The notes under the pieces were generated by a model, which was not told the DNA's origin, made no database searches, and saw only the letters and a program-made list of their open reading frames with translations. The position numbers were made by a program, and so were the translations under genes. Below are positions 1 through 6,749 of a DNA stretch of 20,321 bases, piece after piece. This DNA comes from JAFALX01 sp050734185 (lineage in GTDB: Bacteria > Chloroflexota > Dormibacteria > Aeolococcales > Aeolococcaceae), in the NCBI GenBank assembly GCA_050734185.1, contig JBOHUE010000066.1, positions 1-20,321 of the forward strand, in the 5' to 3' direction. Position 1 is the stretch's first letter; each line of letters opens with the position of its first letter.

Positions 1-38
1 TCCCTGCGCGCGACGTCGAGGAAGCGGGGCGCGCCGGG
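1..38 (+). repeat. Direct repeat copy 1 (38 bp)
   Basis: Bases 1-38 are identical to bases 265-302. The offset of 264 bases is a multiple of three, and this copy lies in the same open frame that runs into the cyclase gene, so both copies read PARDVEEAGRAG. Similarity stops at base 39. Upstream sequence is outside the window, so the repeat may be longer than what is visible. Confidence 0.9.
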
Positions 39-59
39 GCACTGGCGTCCGCGCTCACG

Positions 60-1292
60 GTGCTGACCCGGCCGCCGCGCGCGCGCCGCGGCCAGGCGGA
101 GTCGATGTCGCTCGATGCAATCGCCGCCGAGGTCGGGCGCGACGAGGAAGTGGTGCGCGAGTGGGCGGGCGCAGGGCTGCTCGGCGAGCCGATCGAGGCC
201 GGCGTGTGGCCACCTCGAGCGCTGGAACGAGCGGCGCTGATCGACTACCTGCTGCGGCGCGGCGTCCCTGCGCGCGACGTCGAGGAAGCGGGGCGCGCCG
301 GGCGGCTGCCGCTGCTGGTGCTCGAGCGCGTTGTCGGTGGTGAACCGGTGCTCACCGGCGAGGAGGTCGCGAAGCGAGCCGGCGTTCCGGTCGAGCTTGC
401 CGAACGCGTGTGGCAGGCGTTCGGATTCCCCGCTGCTGACCTCACCGAGCGGCGCTTCACGCGGCAGGACGTCTACGCACTCCGCGTCATCGGCGCGCTC
501 CGCAGCGTGTTCACCGATGACGACGTCATCGAGGCGGCATCGGTGGTCGGCCGGGCGATGGCGGAGGTGAGTGCGGCGTCGGTCGAGCTGTTCCGCCGCC
601 GGGTGACTCAGCCGTACATCGAGGCAGGGATCGGCGAGCTGGATGCGTCCCTTCGCCTCGCGGCGATGAGCGAGGTGTTGATCCCACCCCTGGAACCGGT
701 GCTCGAGGTGGCGTTCCGCCGGCATCTGCAGGCCGCGGTGCAGGCCGAGGCCGCCCTCAGCATCGAGGAGGCCGAGACAACGGCGGGCGATGTGCAGGCC
801 GTGACCGTCGGCTTCGCCGATCTCGTCGGGTTCACCACGCTGTCGGAGCGGCTCGACCCTCTCGAGCTCGGCGCCATGGCGACGCGCCTGCTGCACACGG
901 CTGAGCCGCTGTTCGCAGCGAACTCGACGCGCACGGTGAAGAGCATCGGCGATGCCGTCATGTTCACTGCGAGGGCGCCCACCGATGCATGCCGTGCCGC
1001 ACTCGAGCTGATTGATGCCGCGAACGCTGCGGATCTCCTTCCGGTGCGCGCCGGGCTCGCGTGCGGTCCGGTGCTGCGCGCGTACGCCGACTACTTCGGG
1101 CGCACGGTCAACATCGCATCGCGGCTTTGCGATACCGCTGCGGCAGGCGACGTGCTGCTGCATCTTCCGGAGGGCGCAGCCGACCCCGCGGTGTGGCGCG
1201 CCGCGGGGCTCGAGCTGAAGCCGGTGCGACGCGTGTCACTCAAGGGCATCAAGCGCCCGGTGGACGTGTTCAGTGTGCGCCTCGCCGGCTGA
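60..1292 (+). CDS. Class III adenylate cyclase with N-terminal regulatory domain (Rv1264-like)
   Basis: Converts ATP to cyclic AMP. The 410-residue length and layout match the pH-sensing mycobacterial cyclase Rv1264: a helical N-terminal regulatory domain (residues about 16-235) and a C-terminal class III catalytic domain (about 245-408). Catalytic residues are intact: metal-binding Asp254 (FADLVGFT) and Asp298 (SIGDAV), purine-contacting Lys294 and Asp344, and transition-state Asn351 and Arg355 (VNIASR). It should therefore be active, probably as a homodimer, and the Lys/Asp pair favours ATP over GTP. It appears soluble, with no membrane segment. The start is uncertain. GTG at 60 is the first start in view, but the frame is open to the window edge; ATG at 105, preceded by GGCGGAG, is an alternative that keeps the whole regulatory domain. 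The downstream gene overlaps its 3' end. Confidence 0.88.
   Translation: MLTRPPRARRGQAESMSLDAIAAEVGRDEEVVREWAGAGLLGEPIEAGVWPPRALERAALIDYLLRRGVPARDVEEAGRAGRLPLLVLERVVGGEPVLTGEEVAKRAGVPVELAERVWQAFGFPAADLTERRFTRQDVYALRVIGALRSVFTDDDVIEAASVVGRAMAEVSAASVELFRRRVTQPYIEAGIGELDASLRLAAMSEVLIPPLEPVLEVAFRRHLQAAVQAEAALSIEEAETTAGDVQAVTVGFADLVGFTTLSERLDPLELGAMATRLLHTAEPLFAANSTRTVKSIGDAVMFTARAPTDACRAALELIDAANAADLLPVRAGLACGPVLRAYADYFGRTVNIASRLCDTAAAGDVLLHLPEGAADPAVWRAAGLELKPVRRVSLKGIKRPVDVFSVRLAG
265..302 (+). repeat. Direct repeat copy 2 (38 bp), inside the cyclase gene
   Basis: This is the second copy of the 38-base exact repeat found at the left window edge. It encodes part of the N-terminal regulatory domain of the cyclase (residues about 69-81). 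A paralogous upstream gene, an internal duplication or an assembly join would each explain the two identical copies. Confidence 0.9.
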
Positions 1293-1932
1293 GCGAGCCG
1301 ATCCGCGCGTGGCGCGCATCGACGCGCTGATTGATGCGGTGTCCCAGGTCGCCATCGGTTCGACGTTCAATCAATTCCGCTGCAGCGACGGCGACGACTG
1401 CGGCGCTGACGCGCCGTCGATCCGTCGCGACAACCTGCGCGCGTACCTGAATGCTCGGTTGCACGCGCCGGTGGTGTTCATCGCTGAGGCAGGTGGTTGG
1501 CGCGGCGCTCGCTACTCCGGGCTCTCGCTGTACAGCGAGCGCCAGTTCGACTCACTCGAGCCCGGCCTGCGGTACTCGTCGCATCAGCCAGGCGGCTGGA
1601 GCGAGCCGTCCGCCACCGTGACGCAGCGCGCGATCGCCCCGTGGCGGTTCGACGTCGTACTCTGGAACCTCGTGCCGACGCATCCACGCCGTGACGGCGA
1701 TCCGCACACCAACCGCACGCCGACGCGCGCTGAGATGCGAGAGGGCGAGCCGTTCACACGTGAGCTCATCGACGTGCTGCAACCGCGCCACCTCGGAGCG
1801 ATCGGGCTGGTCGCGGCGCGCGCGCTGGGGCCCGGCGTGCCAGTGGTGCGGCACCCGTCGCACGGCGGCGCAACGATCACGCGAGAGCAATTGCGCGCAC
1901 TGCTGACCGAGTGGATGCACAGCGCGGCATGA
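1273..1932 (+). CDS. Uracil-DNA glycosylase superfamily protein
   Basis: Probable DNA repair glycosylase of the uracil-DNA glycosylase fold, about 219 residues. Motif 1 is AEAGG at residues 71-75 followed by WRGARYSG, corresponding to the GEAPG-xRG-xRxTG pattern of a bacterial branch of the superfamily. The central strand has WNLVPTHP (131-138) with the following NRTPT, and the C-terminal loop has HPSHGG (194-199), where the family carries its DNA-intercalating HPS loop. The first motif departs from the usual GE-x-PG, so uracil removal is inferred. GTG at 1273 overlaps the cyclase gene by 20 bases; GTG at 1309 would remove the overlap and still keep every motif. The stop overlaps the next start in an ATGA, suggesting translational coupling to the oxidase gene. 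Confidence 0.75.
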   Translation: MCASPAERADPRVARIDALIDAVSQVAIGSTFNQFRCSDGDDCGADAPSIRRDNLRAYLNARLHAPVVFIAEAGGWRGARYSGLSLYSERQFDSLEPGLRYSSHQPGGWSEPSATVTQRAIAPWRFDVVLWNLVPTHPRRDGDPHTNRTPTRAEMREGEPFTRELIDVLQPRHLGAIGLVAARALGPGVPVVRHPSHGGATITREQLRALLTEWMHSAA

Positions 1933-2786
1933 AGACGCGATTCACGGAGCTCGTCGGGTGCACGCTCCCACTGCAGCTTGCGGTGCTCGGTGGCGCCGGC
2001 ACCGCGGAGCTCGCCGAAGCGGTCGCCGCGGCAGGAGGTCTCGGGATGGCGCCCGCCGGCGTTGAGTTCTCCGCCACCGCACATGGAGCAATCGGCGTCG
2101 GATTCCTCATGCCCTTTGCTCCTGCGCTCGATGTCGTCGCGGAGGTCGCGCAGCACGTGCGCGTTGTGGAGTTCTTCTATGGCGAGCCGAGCGCCGAGTA
2201 CGTACGCGTCGCGCACGGCGCCGGAGCGCTGTGTTCGTGGCAGACGGGTTCGGTTGCCGAGGCGCTGGCGGCGGAGCAGGCCGGCTGCGACTTCGTTGTG
2301 GCGCAGGGCACCGAGGCCGGTGGTCACGTTCGCGGCGTGATGCGACGCGACGACCTCCTCGTGGGAGTGCTCGCGGCGGTGACAATCCCCGTGGTCGCGG
2401 CCGGTGGGATCGCGACCGCCGCCGCGGTCGCGAGCGTGCTGGCGCTGGGAGCCGACGCCGTGCGGATCGGCACCGCATACGTCGCGTCCGAGGAATCGGC
2501 TGCACATCCGGCGTACAAGGCCGCGCTCGTCGCCGCAGCCGGGCCGGAGGACACCGTGCTCACGACACACTTCGATGAAGAATGGCCGGCCGCGCCGCAT
2601 CGTGTTCTGCGCACGGCGCTGTCTCGTGCCGAGCTCAGCGGTAATCGCAGCATCAACCCGCCGAGCAGCTACGAACCGGGTGACACGAGCGACATGGCGA
2701 TGTACGCAGGTGAGGGTGTCGGCGCTGTCCACGCGGTCAGGGACGCGCGAGCAATCACCAGCGATCTGTTCGGCGCCATCTCCTAG
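1929..2786 (+). CDS. Nitronate monooxygenase-like FMN flavoprotein (NMO/FabK family)
   Basis: A TIM-barrel flavoprotein of the nitronate monooxygenase (2-nitropropane dioxygenase) family, 285 residues and thus shorter than the usual 310-360. The N-terminus has the family layout (PLQLAVLGGAGTAELAEAV, then AAGGLG). The GTEAGGH motif at 127-133 holds the conserved histidine near the flavin, and AAGGIATAAAV followed by ALGADAVRIGTAY forms the FMN phosphate site. Family members oxidise alkyl nitronates such as propionate-3-nitronate, but many have unknown substrates, so the reaction here is only a family-level call. I chose ATG 1929 because it overlaps the previous stop as ATGA and begins with the family-typical MKTRFTELVG; an upstream ATG at 1911 adds only six residues. 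The second residue block, normally QAPMGG, is LAVLGG here. Confidence 0.85.
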   Translation: MKTRFTELVGCTLPLQLAVLGGAGTAELAEAVAAAGGLGMAPAGVEFSATAHGAIGVGFLMPFAPALDVVAEVAQHVRVVEFFYGEPSAEYVRVAHGAGALCSWQTGSVAEALAAEQAGCDFVVAQGTEAGGHVRGVMRRDDLLVGVLAAVTIPVVAAGGIATAAAVASVLALGADAVRIGTAYVASEESAAHPAYKAALVAAAGPEDTVLTTHFDEEWPAAPHRVLRTALSRAELSGNRSINPPSSYEPGDTSDMAMYAGEGVGAVHAVRDARAITSDLFGAIS

Positions 2787-2817
2787 CAACCAGGGCGTCT
2801 GGACCGTGCCTGGACCG

Positions 2818-3213
2818 ATGGTTGAGCTCTGGTTGGGAGCCTGCGCCCTCGCCGCGCTTGCCGGCTGCAGCAACGGCTCTGGTTCGCTGTCCAGCACGGG
2901 CACCGGCCGTGATGCCGGCAGCGCAGGCGTCAACATCGGCACACCGGCGCAGCATGTCGCAGCGACGGATCAGCTCACGTTCAGCCCCACGACGCAGACC
3001 GTGCACGTCGGGGACATCGTGCAGTGGACCAACGACGGGACGGTGCCGCACACCGTCACCTTCGAGACCCAGCCTCACCTCACCGATCCGTCAAACCTTG
3101 ACCCTGGCGACACCTGGGAGGTGAAGTTCAGCGAGGCGGGCACCTTCTTCTACTACTGCAGCATCCATCCTGGAATGGCGGGCGCGCTCGTGGTCACCCC
3201 ACGTGCCGGGTGA
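2818..3213 (+). CDS. Cupredoxin-like blue copper lipoprotein
   Basis: A small secreted electron-transfer protein of the plastocyanin/halocyanin type, 131 residues. A hydrophobic N-terminus ends in the lipobox LAGC (Cys17), so it is probably lipid-anchored outside the membrane. After a Ser/Thr/Gly-rich linker, the single cupredoxin domain (about 45-128) supplies all four type 1 copper ligands: His78 (PHTV) and Cys114, His117 and Met120 in YYCSIHPGM. The signal peptide has no Arg or Lys before its hydrophobic core, which is unusual; the in-frame GTG at 2806 does not add one. It ends 6 bases from the convergent membrane synthase gene, with no terminator between them. The redox partner cannot be told from the neighbours. 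Confidence 0.85.
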   Translation: MVELWLGACALAALAGCSNGSGSLSSTGTGRDAGSAGVNIGTPAQHVAATDQLTFSPTTQTVHVGDIVQWTNDGTVPHTVTFETQPHLTDPSNLDPGDTWEVKFSEAGTFFYYCSIHPGMAGALVVTPRAG

Positions 3214-3219
3214 ATGCGG

Positions 3220-4782
3220 CTATGGCGCCGTCGGCAGCAGCTGCTCGTCGAGCCGGCCGCCGGCGGCGATGTAGGCGAGCACCGCGCGGTCGGTCAACCA
3301 CTCGACGGGTGCGTGGTCGTCGGTCATCGGCGACGCGCTCGCGCCGACCACGTGAGCATCGGACGCCACCAGCGGCCCCAGCGACTGCACGTCGGATGGC
3401 AGCGTCTGCATCCGGTTGAGCAGTGTCGAGCGGCTGATCGGCTGCGTCAGCCCGACCACGAGCTCGTTGAAGCGAAGGGCCGGCCACTTCCACACCTGCG
3501 GGAACACTGACGCGACGGTGTCCGAGATGTTGCGCACCAGGTTGTCGTCGTCGGGAACGCGCTCCACGTTCAGTGCCACAGCACCTCCCGGCGCGAGGTG
3601 GTCACGCACCAGTAAGAAGAACTCCTCGGTCGCCAGCTGGAATGGGATGTACGTCTGCCGGTACGCGTCGACGACGATGAGGTCGTACTGGCTCGTGCTC
3701 GCGCGCAGAAACGCCCGCCCGTCGGCCGTGTACACGTGCAGTCCGGGGATCGAGCCCATCGCCATGTACGTGCGTGCGAGCTCGGTGACCACCGGGTCGA
3801 GCTCCACGCCGTCGATCGACGCGCCGGGATATTCAGCGGCGAGGCCGCGCGCCGTGGTGCCACCGGCGTTGCCGATCACGAGGATCCGCCGCGGCGGCAC
3901 CGACATCATCGGTGGCACCACGAGCGACATGTCCCACTCGCCGCCGGTGAGCGTCGCGTCCTCGCGGTACACCGATTGATCGGCGACGCCCTCGTCGGTC
4001 CGCATGACGATCTTGTTGTCCGCCTCGCGCAGCACCTGCACGAACTGATATGCGTCTTCGCGTTCGGCGATGGTGCCGAACTCCGGCTTGGGCGCCGACG
4101 GCGGCACCGCGATCAGGCCGCCGACGACGATCGCGAGCACGATCGCGGGGCGAACCAGCAGCGGCAGCGCCGCGAGCGCGGTCGCCAGTGACGCGGCGAG
4201 CATCGTCCGCTGCGTGCCGATCGCGGGGATGAGGAGCAGCGCCGCACCGAACGTGCCCACGATGGCGCCGACCGTCGCCAGCGACGAGAGCCGCCCGCTC
4301 GTGCGCCCGGCCCGGGCGACGTCGCGGAGCGAGAGCCGGAGCGCGAACGGCGACACCATTCCCAGCAGCGACACCGGCACGATGAAGAGCAGCAGCGTCG
4401 AGAAGAACGAGCCGATGACGACGCCGACGCTCAGCGCATTGAGCCCGCGCACCGCGAGGTTGAGGAACGGCTGCGCGATGAACGGCAACACCGCAATGGC
4501 CGCGGACGCGAGCAGCAACACCGCGCCGAGTGCGCGCGGTGTCGGGTGGCGATCGGCGATCCTGCCGCCGAGCCAGTACCCCACCGAGAGGTAGACGAGG
4601 ATCAGCCCGATGACGTTGGCCCAGACCACCGTGCTGTTGCCGAAGTACGGGGCGAGCAGGCGGGACGCGCAGATCTCGATGGCGAGCGACGCGGCGCCGG
4701 CGACGAACACGACCACGGGAAGCGAGCGTCGCGACGCCGCTATCGACGACGAGACGGCGCCCTGCTGCTCAACCGCTGTCAC
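3220..4782 (-). CDS. Membrane protein fused to a spermidine synthase-like domain
   Basis: A 520-residue two-part protein. Residues about 22-228 form a hydrophobic region with roughly seven transmembrane helices, of the kind fused to spermidine synthase domains in many bacteria. Residues about 235-520 form a Rossmann methyltransferase-like domain. This has a glycine loop GNAGGTT (304-310, where classic enzymes have GGGDG), acidic Glu327 (VELDP), Asp354 (ADGRAF) and the active-site-like VDAY (371-374) followed by YIPFQL. Aminopropyl transfer to make polyamines is the family function, but the altered glycine loop and the membrane half make the true substrate uncertain. The start is GTG at 4782. 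It lies 35 bases downstream of the HxlR-type regulator on the same strand and may be cotranscribed with it. Confidence 0.8.
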   Translation of the reverse strand: MTAVEQQGAVSSSIAASRRSLPVVVFVAGAASLAIEICASRLLAPYFGNSTVVWANVIGLILVYLSVGYWLGGRIADRHPTPRALGAVLLLASAAIAVLPFIAQPFLNLAVRGLNALSVGVVIGSFFSTLLLFIVPVSLLGMVSPFALRLSLRDVARAGRTSGRLSSLATVGAIVGTFGAALLLIPAIGTQRTMLAASLATALAALPLLVRPAIVLAIVVGGLIAVPPSAPKPEFGTIAEREDAYQFVQVLREADNKIVMRTDEGVADQSVYREDATLTGGEWDMSLVVPPMMSVPPRRILVIGNAGGTTARGLAAEYPGASIDGVELDPVVTELARTYMAMGSIPGLHVYTADGRAFLRASTSQYDLIVVDAYRQTYIPFQLATEEFFLLVRDHLAPGGAVALNVERVPDDDNLVRNISDTVASVFPQVWKWPALRFNELVVGLTQPISRSTLLNRMQTLPSDVQSLGPLVASDAHVVGASASPMTDDHAPVEWLTDRAVLAYIAAGGRLDEQLLPTAP

Positions 4783-4817
4783 GAGGCGATGCTAGGCGAC
4801 CGCGGACGGCGGGCTGG

Positions 4818-5216
4818 CTACGGAGCGTGAGCGGGTTCGGCCGGCCTGGCCCGCGTGGCAAGGTGCGTTCGCGACCAGGTGTCGATGGCCTCGATCACGC
4901 GCTGCAGGGCCTCGCCGGCGGCCGTGAGCTCGTACGAGGTCCGCGGTGGCATGTATGAGTGGACCTTCCGCTGCACGATCTCCAGCCCCTCGAGATGGTC
5001 CAGCCGGGACTTCAGCGTGGCGGGGTTGCAGCCACCGACGGCCCGGCCCAGCTCGTTGAATCCGAGCGGGCCAGGGAGCAGTGCTCGCACTATATGGAGA
5101 GTCCATTTCTCCTGCAGCACTGAGATCGCGTCGTAGACCGGGCAATACCCCCCTGCCGGCTCCATGGCTGGCTCCGAGTGTACGCCGCAGCTGGCGGGTT
5201 CAGGTGTTTCTCGCAT
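4818..5216 (-). CDS. HxlR-family winged-helix transcriptional regulator
   Basis: A 132-residue DNA-binding protein of the HxlR family. The domain starts at GYCPVYDAISVLQEKWTL (23-40), with Cys25 at the position where redox- or aldehyde-sensing HxlR proteins carry a conserved cysteine. The helix-turn-helix follows at about 52-72 (FNELGRAVGGCNPATLKSRL), and the wing and terminal helices (SYELTAAGEAL) are standard. Dimers of this family bind inverted repeats near their own and neighbouring promoters. The gene is divergent from yceI, and an inverted repeat lies between them, so control of the yceI-dsbA pair is the likely role. ATG 5216 gives an N-terminal extension of about 17 residues with a further Cys10; ATG at 5165 is an alternative start. 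Confidence 0.88.
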   Translation of the reverse strand: MRETPEPASCGVHSEPAMEPAGGYCPVYDAISVLQEKWTLHIVRALLPGPLGFNELGRAVGGCNPATLKSRLDHLEGLEIVQRKVHSYMPPRTSYELTAAGEALQRVIEAIDTWSRTHLATRARPAEPAHAP

Positions 5217-5219
5217 CGC

Positions 5220-5249
5220 TTGACTAAATATAGCACTACGTGGAATACT
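5220..5249 (+). promoter_or_regulatory. Candidate promoter for yceI and dsbA
   Basis: TTGACT at 5220-5225 is a good -35 element. After 18 bases comes AATACT at 5244-5249, a four-of-six match to a -10 hexamer, placing transcription start near 5257. The stretch is clearly AT-richer than its surroundings, as expected for a promoter in this GC-rich genome. The spacing is one base longer than optimal, so the call is tentative. Confidence 0.5.
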
Positions 5250-5256
5250 GCGCTAT
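5230..5256. promoter_or_regulatory. Inverted repeat, candidate HxlR operator
   Basis: Arms ATAGCAC (5230-5236) and GCGCTAT (5250-5256) are inverted copies with six of seven positions matching, centred on 5243. The repeat spans the spacer and -10 region of the candidate yceI promoter and sits 14 bases from the hxlR start, so an HxlR dimer bound there could repress both directions. Confidence 0.45.
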
Positions 5257-5273
5257 GTCCGGTAGGGACCGGA

Positions 5274-5287
5274 CCCCCGCTCGGGGG
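5274..5287 (+). other. Small GC hairpin in the yceI leader
   Basis: Five C (5274-5278) can pair with five G (5283-5287) across a four-base GCTC loop, in the untranslated leader between the candidate promoter and the yceI ribosome binding site. There is no U-run after it, so it is not an intrinsic terminator; an effect on mRNA stability or nothing at all is possible. Confidence 0.35.
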
Positions 5288-5300
5288 CAGCCGAGCACCC

Positions 5301-5306
5301 AGGAGA
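5301..5306 (+). promoter_or_regulatory. Ribosome binding site of yceI
   Basis: AGGAGA lies 8 bases before ATG 5315. It decides the start: upstream in-frame starts at 5240 and 5255 have no comparable site, and the 5240 start would fall inside the candidate promoter. Confidence 0.8.
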
Positions 5307-5314
5307 ACCAGGAA

Positions 5315-5884
5315 ATGCCTTGGGACCTCGACGCAAACCACACTTCGATCAGCTTCAGCGCGAAGCACCTCGGCCTTGCCACCGTCCGCGGTCGCTTTGA
5401 GCGCGCCACCGGTGACATCGAGCTGGACGACCCCAACGACCCGACCACCGCGCGCGGCACGGTCACCATCGAGGCGGCGAGCCTCACCAGCGGCAACGAG
5501 CAGCGTGACGGGCACCTCCGGAACGCGGACTTCCTCGATGTCGAGAACTACCCGGTGATCACCTTCACCGCGACCAAGATCGAGCACGTCGGCGACGACA
5601 ACTACCGGGTGGACGGCGACCTGACCATCCGCGGCCAGACCAAGCCCGTCTCGCTCGCCTACGAGCACGGCGGGACCGCGGTCGATCCGTACGGCAACAA
5701 CAGGGTGGGCGGCAGCCTTGTCACGACCATCAACCGCTCCGACTGGGGCCTGAGCTGGAACGTCCCGCTGGGCAACGGTGGCCTGCTGGTCAGCGACAAG
5801 ATCAAGCTCGAGATCGACGGCCAGTTGGTTCAGACTCAGGAAACAGCGGTGCCTGCGGGCTCGCAAGCGTCGAGCACGAACTGA
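5315..5884 (+). CDS. YceI-family lipocalin-like protein
   Basis: A 189-residue protein of the YceI family, whose members form an extended lipocalin-like beta barrel that binds isoprenoid or other lipophilic molecules. It shows the family hallmarks in order: WDLDANHTSISFSAKHLGL near the start, RGRF, then EAASLTSGNEQRDGHLRNADFLDVENYPVITF (within about 50-80), DLTIRGQTKPVSL, and the closing INRSDWGL with a final SDKIKLEI strand. No signal peptide precedes the domain, so it should be cytoplasmic, like many actinobacterial YceI proteins and unlike the periplasmic E. coli protein. The next gene starts 10 bases after its stop, so the two are very likely cotranscribed, probably under the divergent HxlR regulator. 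Confidence 0.9.
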   Translation: MPWDLDANHTSISFSAKHLGLATVRGRFERATGDIELDDPNDPTTARGTVTIEAASLTSGNEQRDGHLRNADFLDVENYPVITFTATKIEHVGDDNYRVDGDLTIRGQTKPVSLAYEHGGTAVDPYGNNRVGGSLVTTINRSDWGLSWNVPLGNGGLLVSDKIKLEIDGQLVQTQETAVPAGSQASSTN

Positions 5885-5893
5885 GGAAACCGT

Positions 5894-6550
5894 ATGGCAG
5901 CGACACCAGAAGAGATCCGCTTCTACGTCGACCCCCGATGCCCGTGGTGCTATCAAACGTCGCGCTGGGCGCGCCGCCTCGAAGCGCTGGGCGAGGTGAG
6001 CATCGACTGGAGGCCCTTCTCCCTGGAGGTCGTCAACAAAGGCGATGATGGGCGACGGGCGCCGGACTCGGGTTCGGCGCCCGCGCTGCGCCTGCTCACC
6101 GCCGTGCGAGCCGGCTTCGGCTCCGAGGCCGCCGGCACGTTCTACTCTGCGATCGCCGGTGCCGTGCACGAACAGGGCGCCGAGGTCGACGATCCCGCCG
6201 CCCTGGGCGCCGCGTTGCTTGCAGCCGGCGTCGACGAAAACTTCGCAGCCGACGTGCTCCGCGATCCTCTGAGCTGGGACGCTGTGCTCGCCGAGCACGA
6301 CGCTGTCGTGGAGGAGCACCGTGCGTTCGGCGTGCCGACGATCCTGCTCGCGACGGGCGAGGTGATGTTCGGACCGATCATCGTCGACGTGCCTGACGAC
6401 ACCGAGGCGGTCGAGCTCTGGCGTCACTTCACGTGGCTCACGCGCAACAGCAACTTCGCAGAGCTGAAGCGCAGCCGGACCGCACTGCCCGATCTGGAGA
6501 GCATTCGCCGGTATCGCGCTCAGCGCGCCAAGAAGGCCGCCGCTGCCTGA
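5894..6550 (+). CDS. DsbA-family thiol oxidoreductase, Rv2466c-like
   Basis: A 218-residue thioredoxin-fold protein with a helical insertion, of the DsbA/FrnE type. The active site is CPWC (16-19) in the context DPRCPWCYQTSRW, and the cis-proline loop is GVPT (146-149), followed by FGP. The order of landmarks (SLEVVN, HEQG, VMFGP, ELKRSRT near the C-terminus) resembles M. tuberculosis Rv2466c as I recall it, a mycothiol-dependent enzyme that acts in the cytoplasm and reduces nitro-compounds. No signal peptide is present, in agreement. If the likeness holds, the host may use mycothiol. GAGGA just before ATG 5894 serves as ribosome binding site and overlaps the yceI stop. The cysteine-bearing HxlR regulator nearby suggests an oxidative or electrophile-stress unit. 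Confidence 0.85.
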   Translation: MAATPEEIRFYVDPRCPWCYQTSRWARRLEALGEVSIDWRPFSLEVVNKGDDGRRAPDSGSAPALRLLTAVRAGFGSEAAGTFYSAIAGAVHEQGAEVDDPAALGAALLAAGVDENFAADVLRDPLSWDAVLAEHDAVVEEHRAFGVPTILLATGEVMFGPIIVDVPDDTEAVELWRHFTWLTRNSNFAELKRSRTALPDLESIRRYRAQRAKKAAAA

Positions 6551-6575
6551 GACAGCGGCACTCAGAGAGGCGGCG

Positions 6576-6692
6576 GTGGGCCCGCGCTACAAGTGGATCG
6601 CGCTGTCCAACACCACCAACGGCATGCACGTGGGATCCCCTGACACGACGTCGTCGGCGACTGTCCGCAAGGCGTCCGGGCAGCACTCCTAG
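6576..6692 (+). pseudogene. Relic of an MFS drug-exporter N-terminus (38 codons)
   Basis: This short frame starts with GTG 6576, five bases after AGAGAGG, only 25 bases downstream of dsbA, and ends in TAG. Its beginning, GPRYKWIALSNTTNGM, matches what I recall of the N-terminus of 14-helix MFS exporters of Actinobacteria (pattern YKWIALSNTTLGxLMATIN). The similarity ends there; the remaining 20 residues are polar, form no membrane helix and run into a stop. I read this as the head of a deleted transporter gene that once followed dsbA. Alternatively it is a small coding gene of unknown function. The other frames do not resume an MFS sequence. Confidence 0.5.
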
Positions 6693-6708
6693 AGTTCAGC
6701 CCGCGGGT

Positions 6709-6724
6709 AGGCCGGTGACGGCCT
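6709..6724 (+). other. Hairpin with GNRA-type tetraloop in the operon leader
   Basis: AGGCCG (6709-6714) pairs perfectly with CGGCCT (6719-6724) across a GTGA loop, which as RNA is a GNRA tetraloop, one of the most stable kinds. It sits 12 bases before the ribosome binding site of the large operon. No T-run follows, so it is not a clear terminator. It could protect the 5' end of the operon mRNA or mark the end of the upstream transcript. Confidence 0.45.
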
Positions 6725-6735
6725 GGTAGGTCTCC

Positions 6736-6743
6736 GAGGAGGG
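6736..6743 (+). promoter_or_regulatory. Strong ribosome binding site at the head of the 14-gene operon
   Basis: GAGGAGGG six bases before ATG 6750 is a near-perfect Shine-Dalgarno sequence, the strongest one in the operon. This suits a highly expressed first gene such as a pilin. I could not find a convincing promoter between the dsbA stop and this point, so read-through from the yceI promoter is also possible. Confidence 0.8.
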
Positions 6744-6749
6744 CGACGC

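Noticed and set aside
1584..2942. Long - strand open frame of 452 codons opposite the glycosylase, oxidase and cupredoxin genes
   Set aside because: It is antisense to three genes with clear motifs, rich in Arg and His, and has no recognisable domain; such frames are common opposite genes in GC-rich DNA.
3214..3219. Terminator between the convergent cupredoxin and synthase genes
   Set aside because: Only six bases separate the stops, and no stem-loop with T-run is visible on either strand.
5090..6427. Long - strand open frame of 445 codons opposite yceI and dsbA
   Set aside because: It is antisense to two well-supported genes and crosses the hxlR start and the divergent promoter region.
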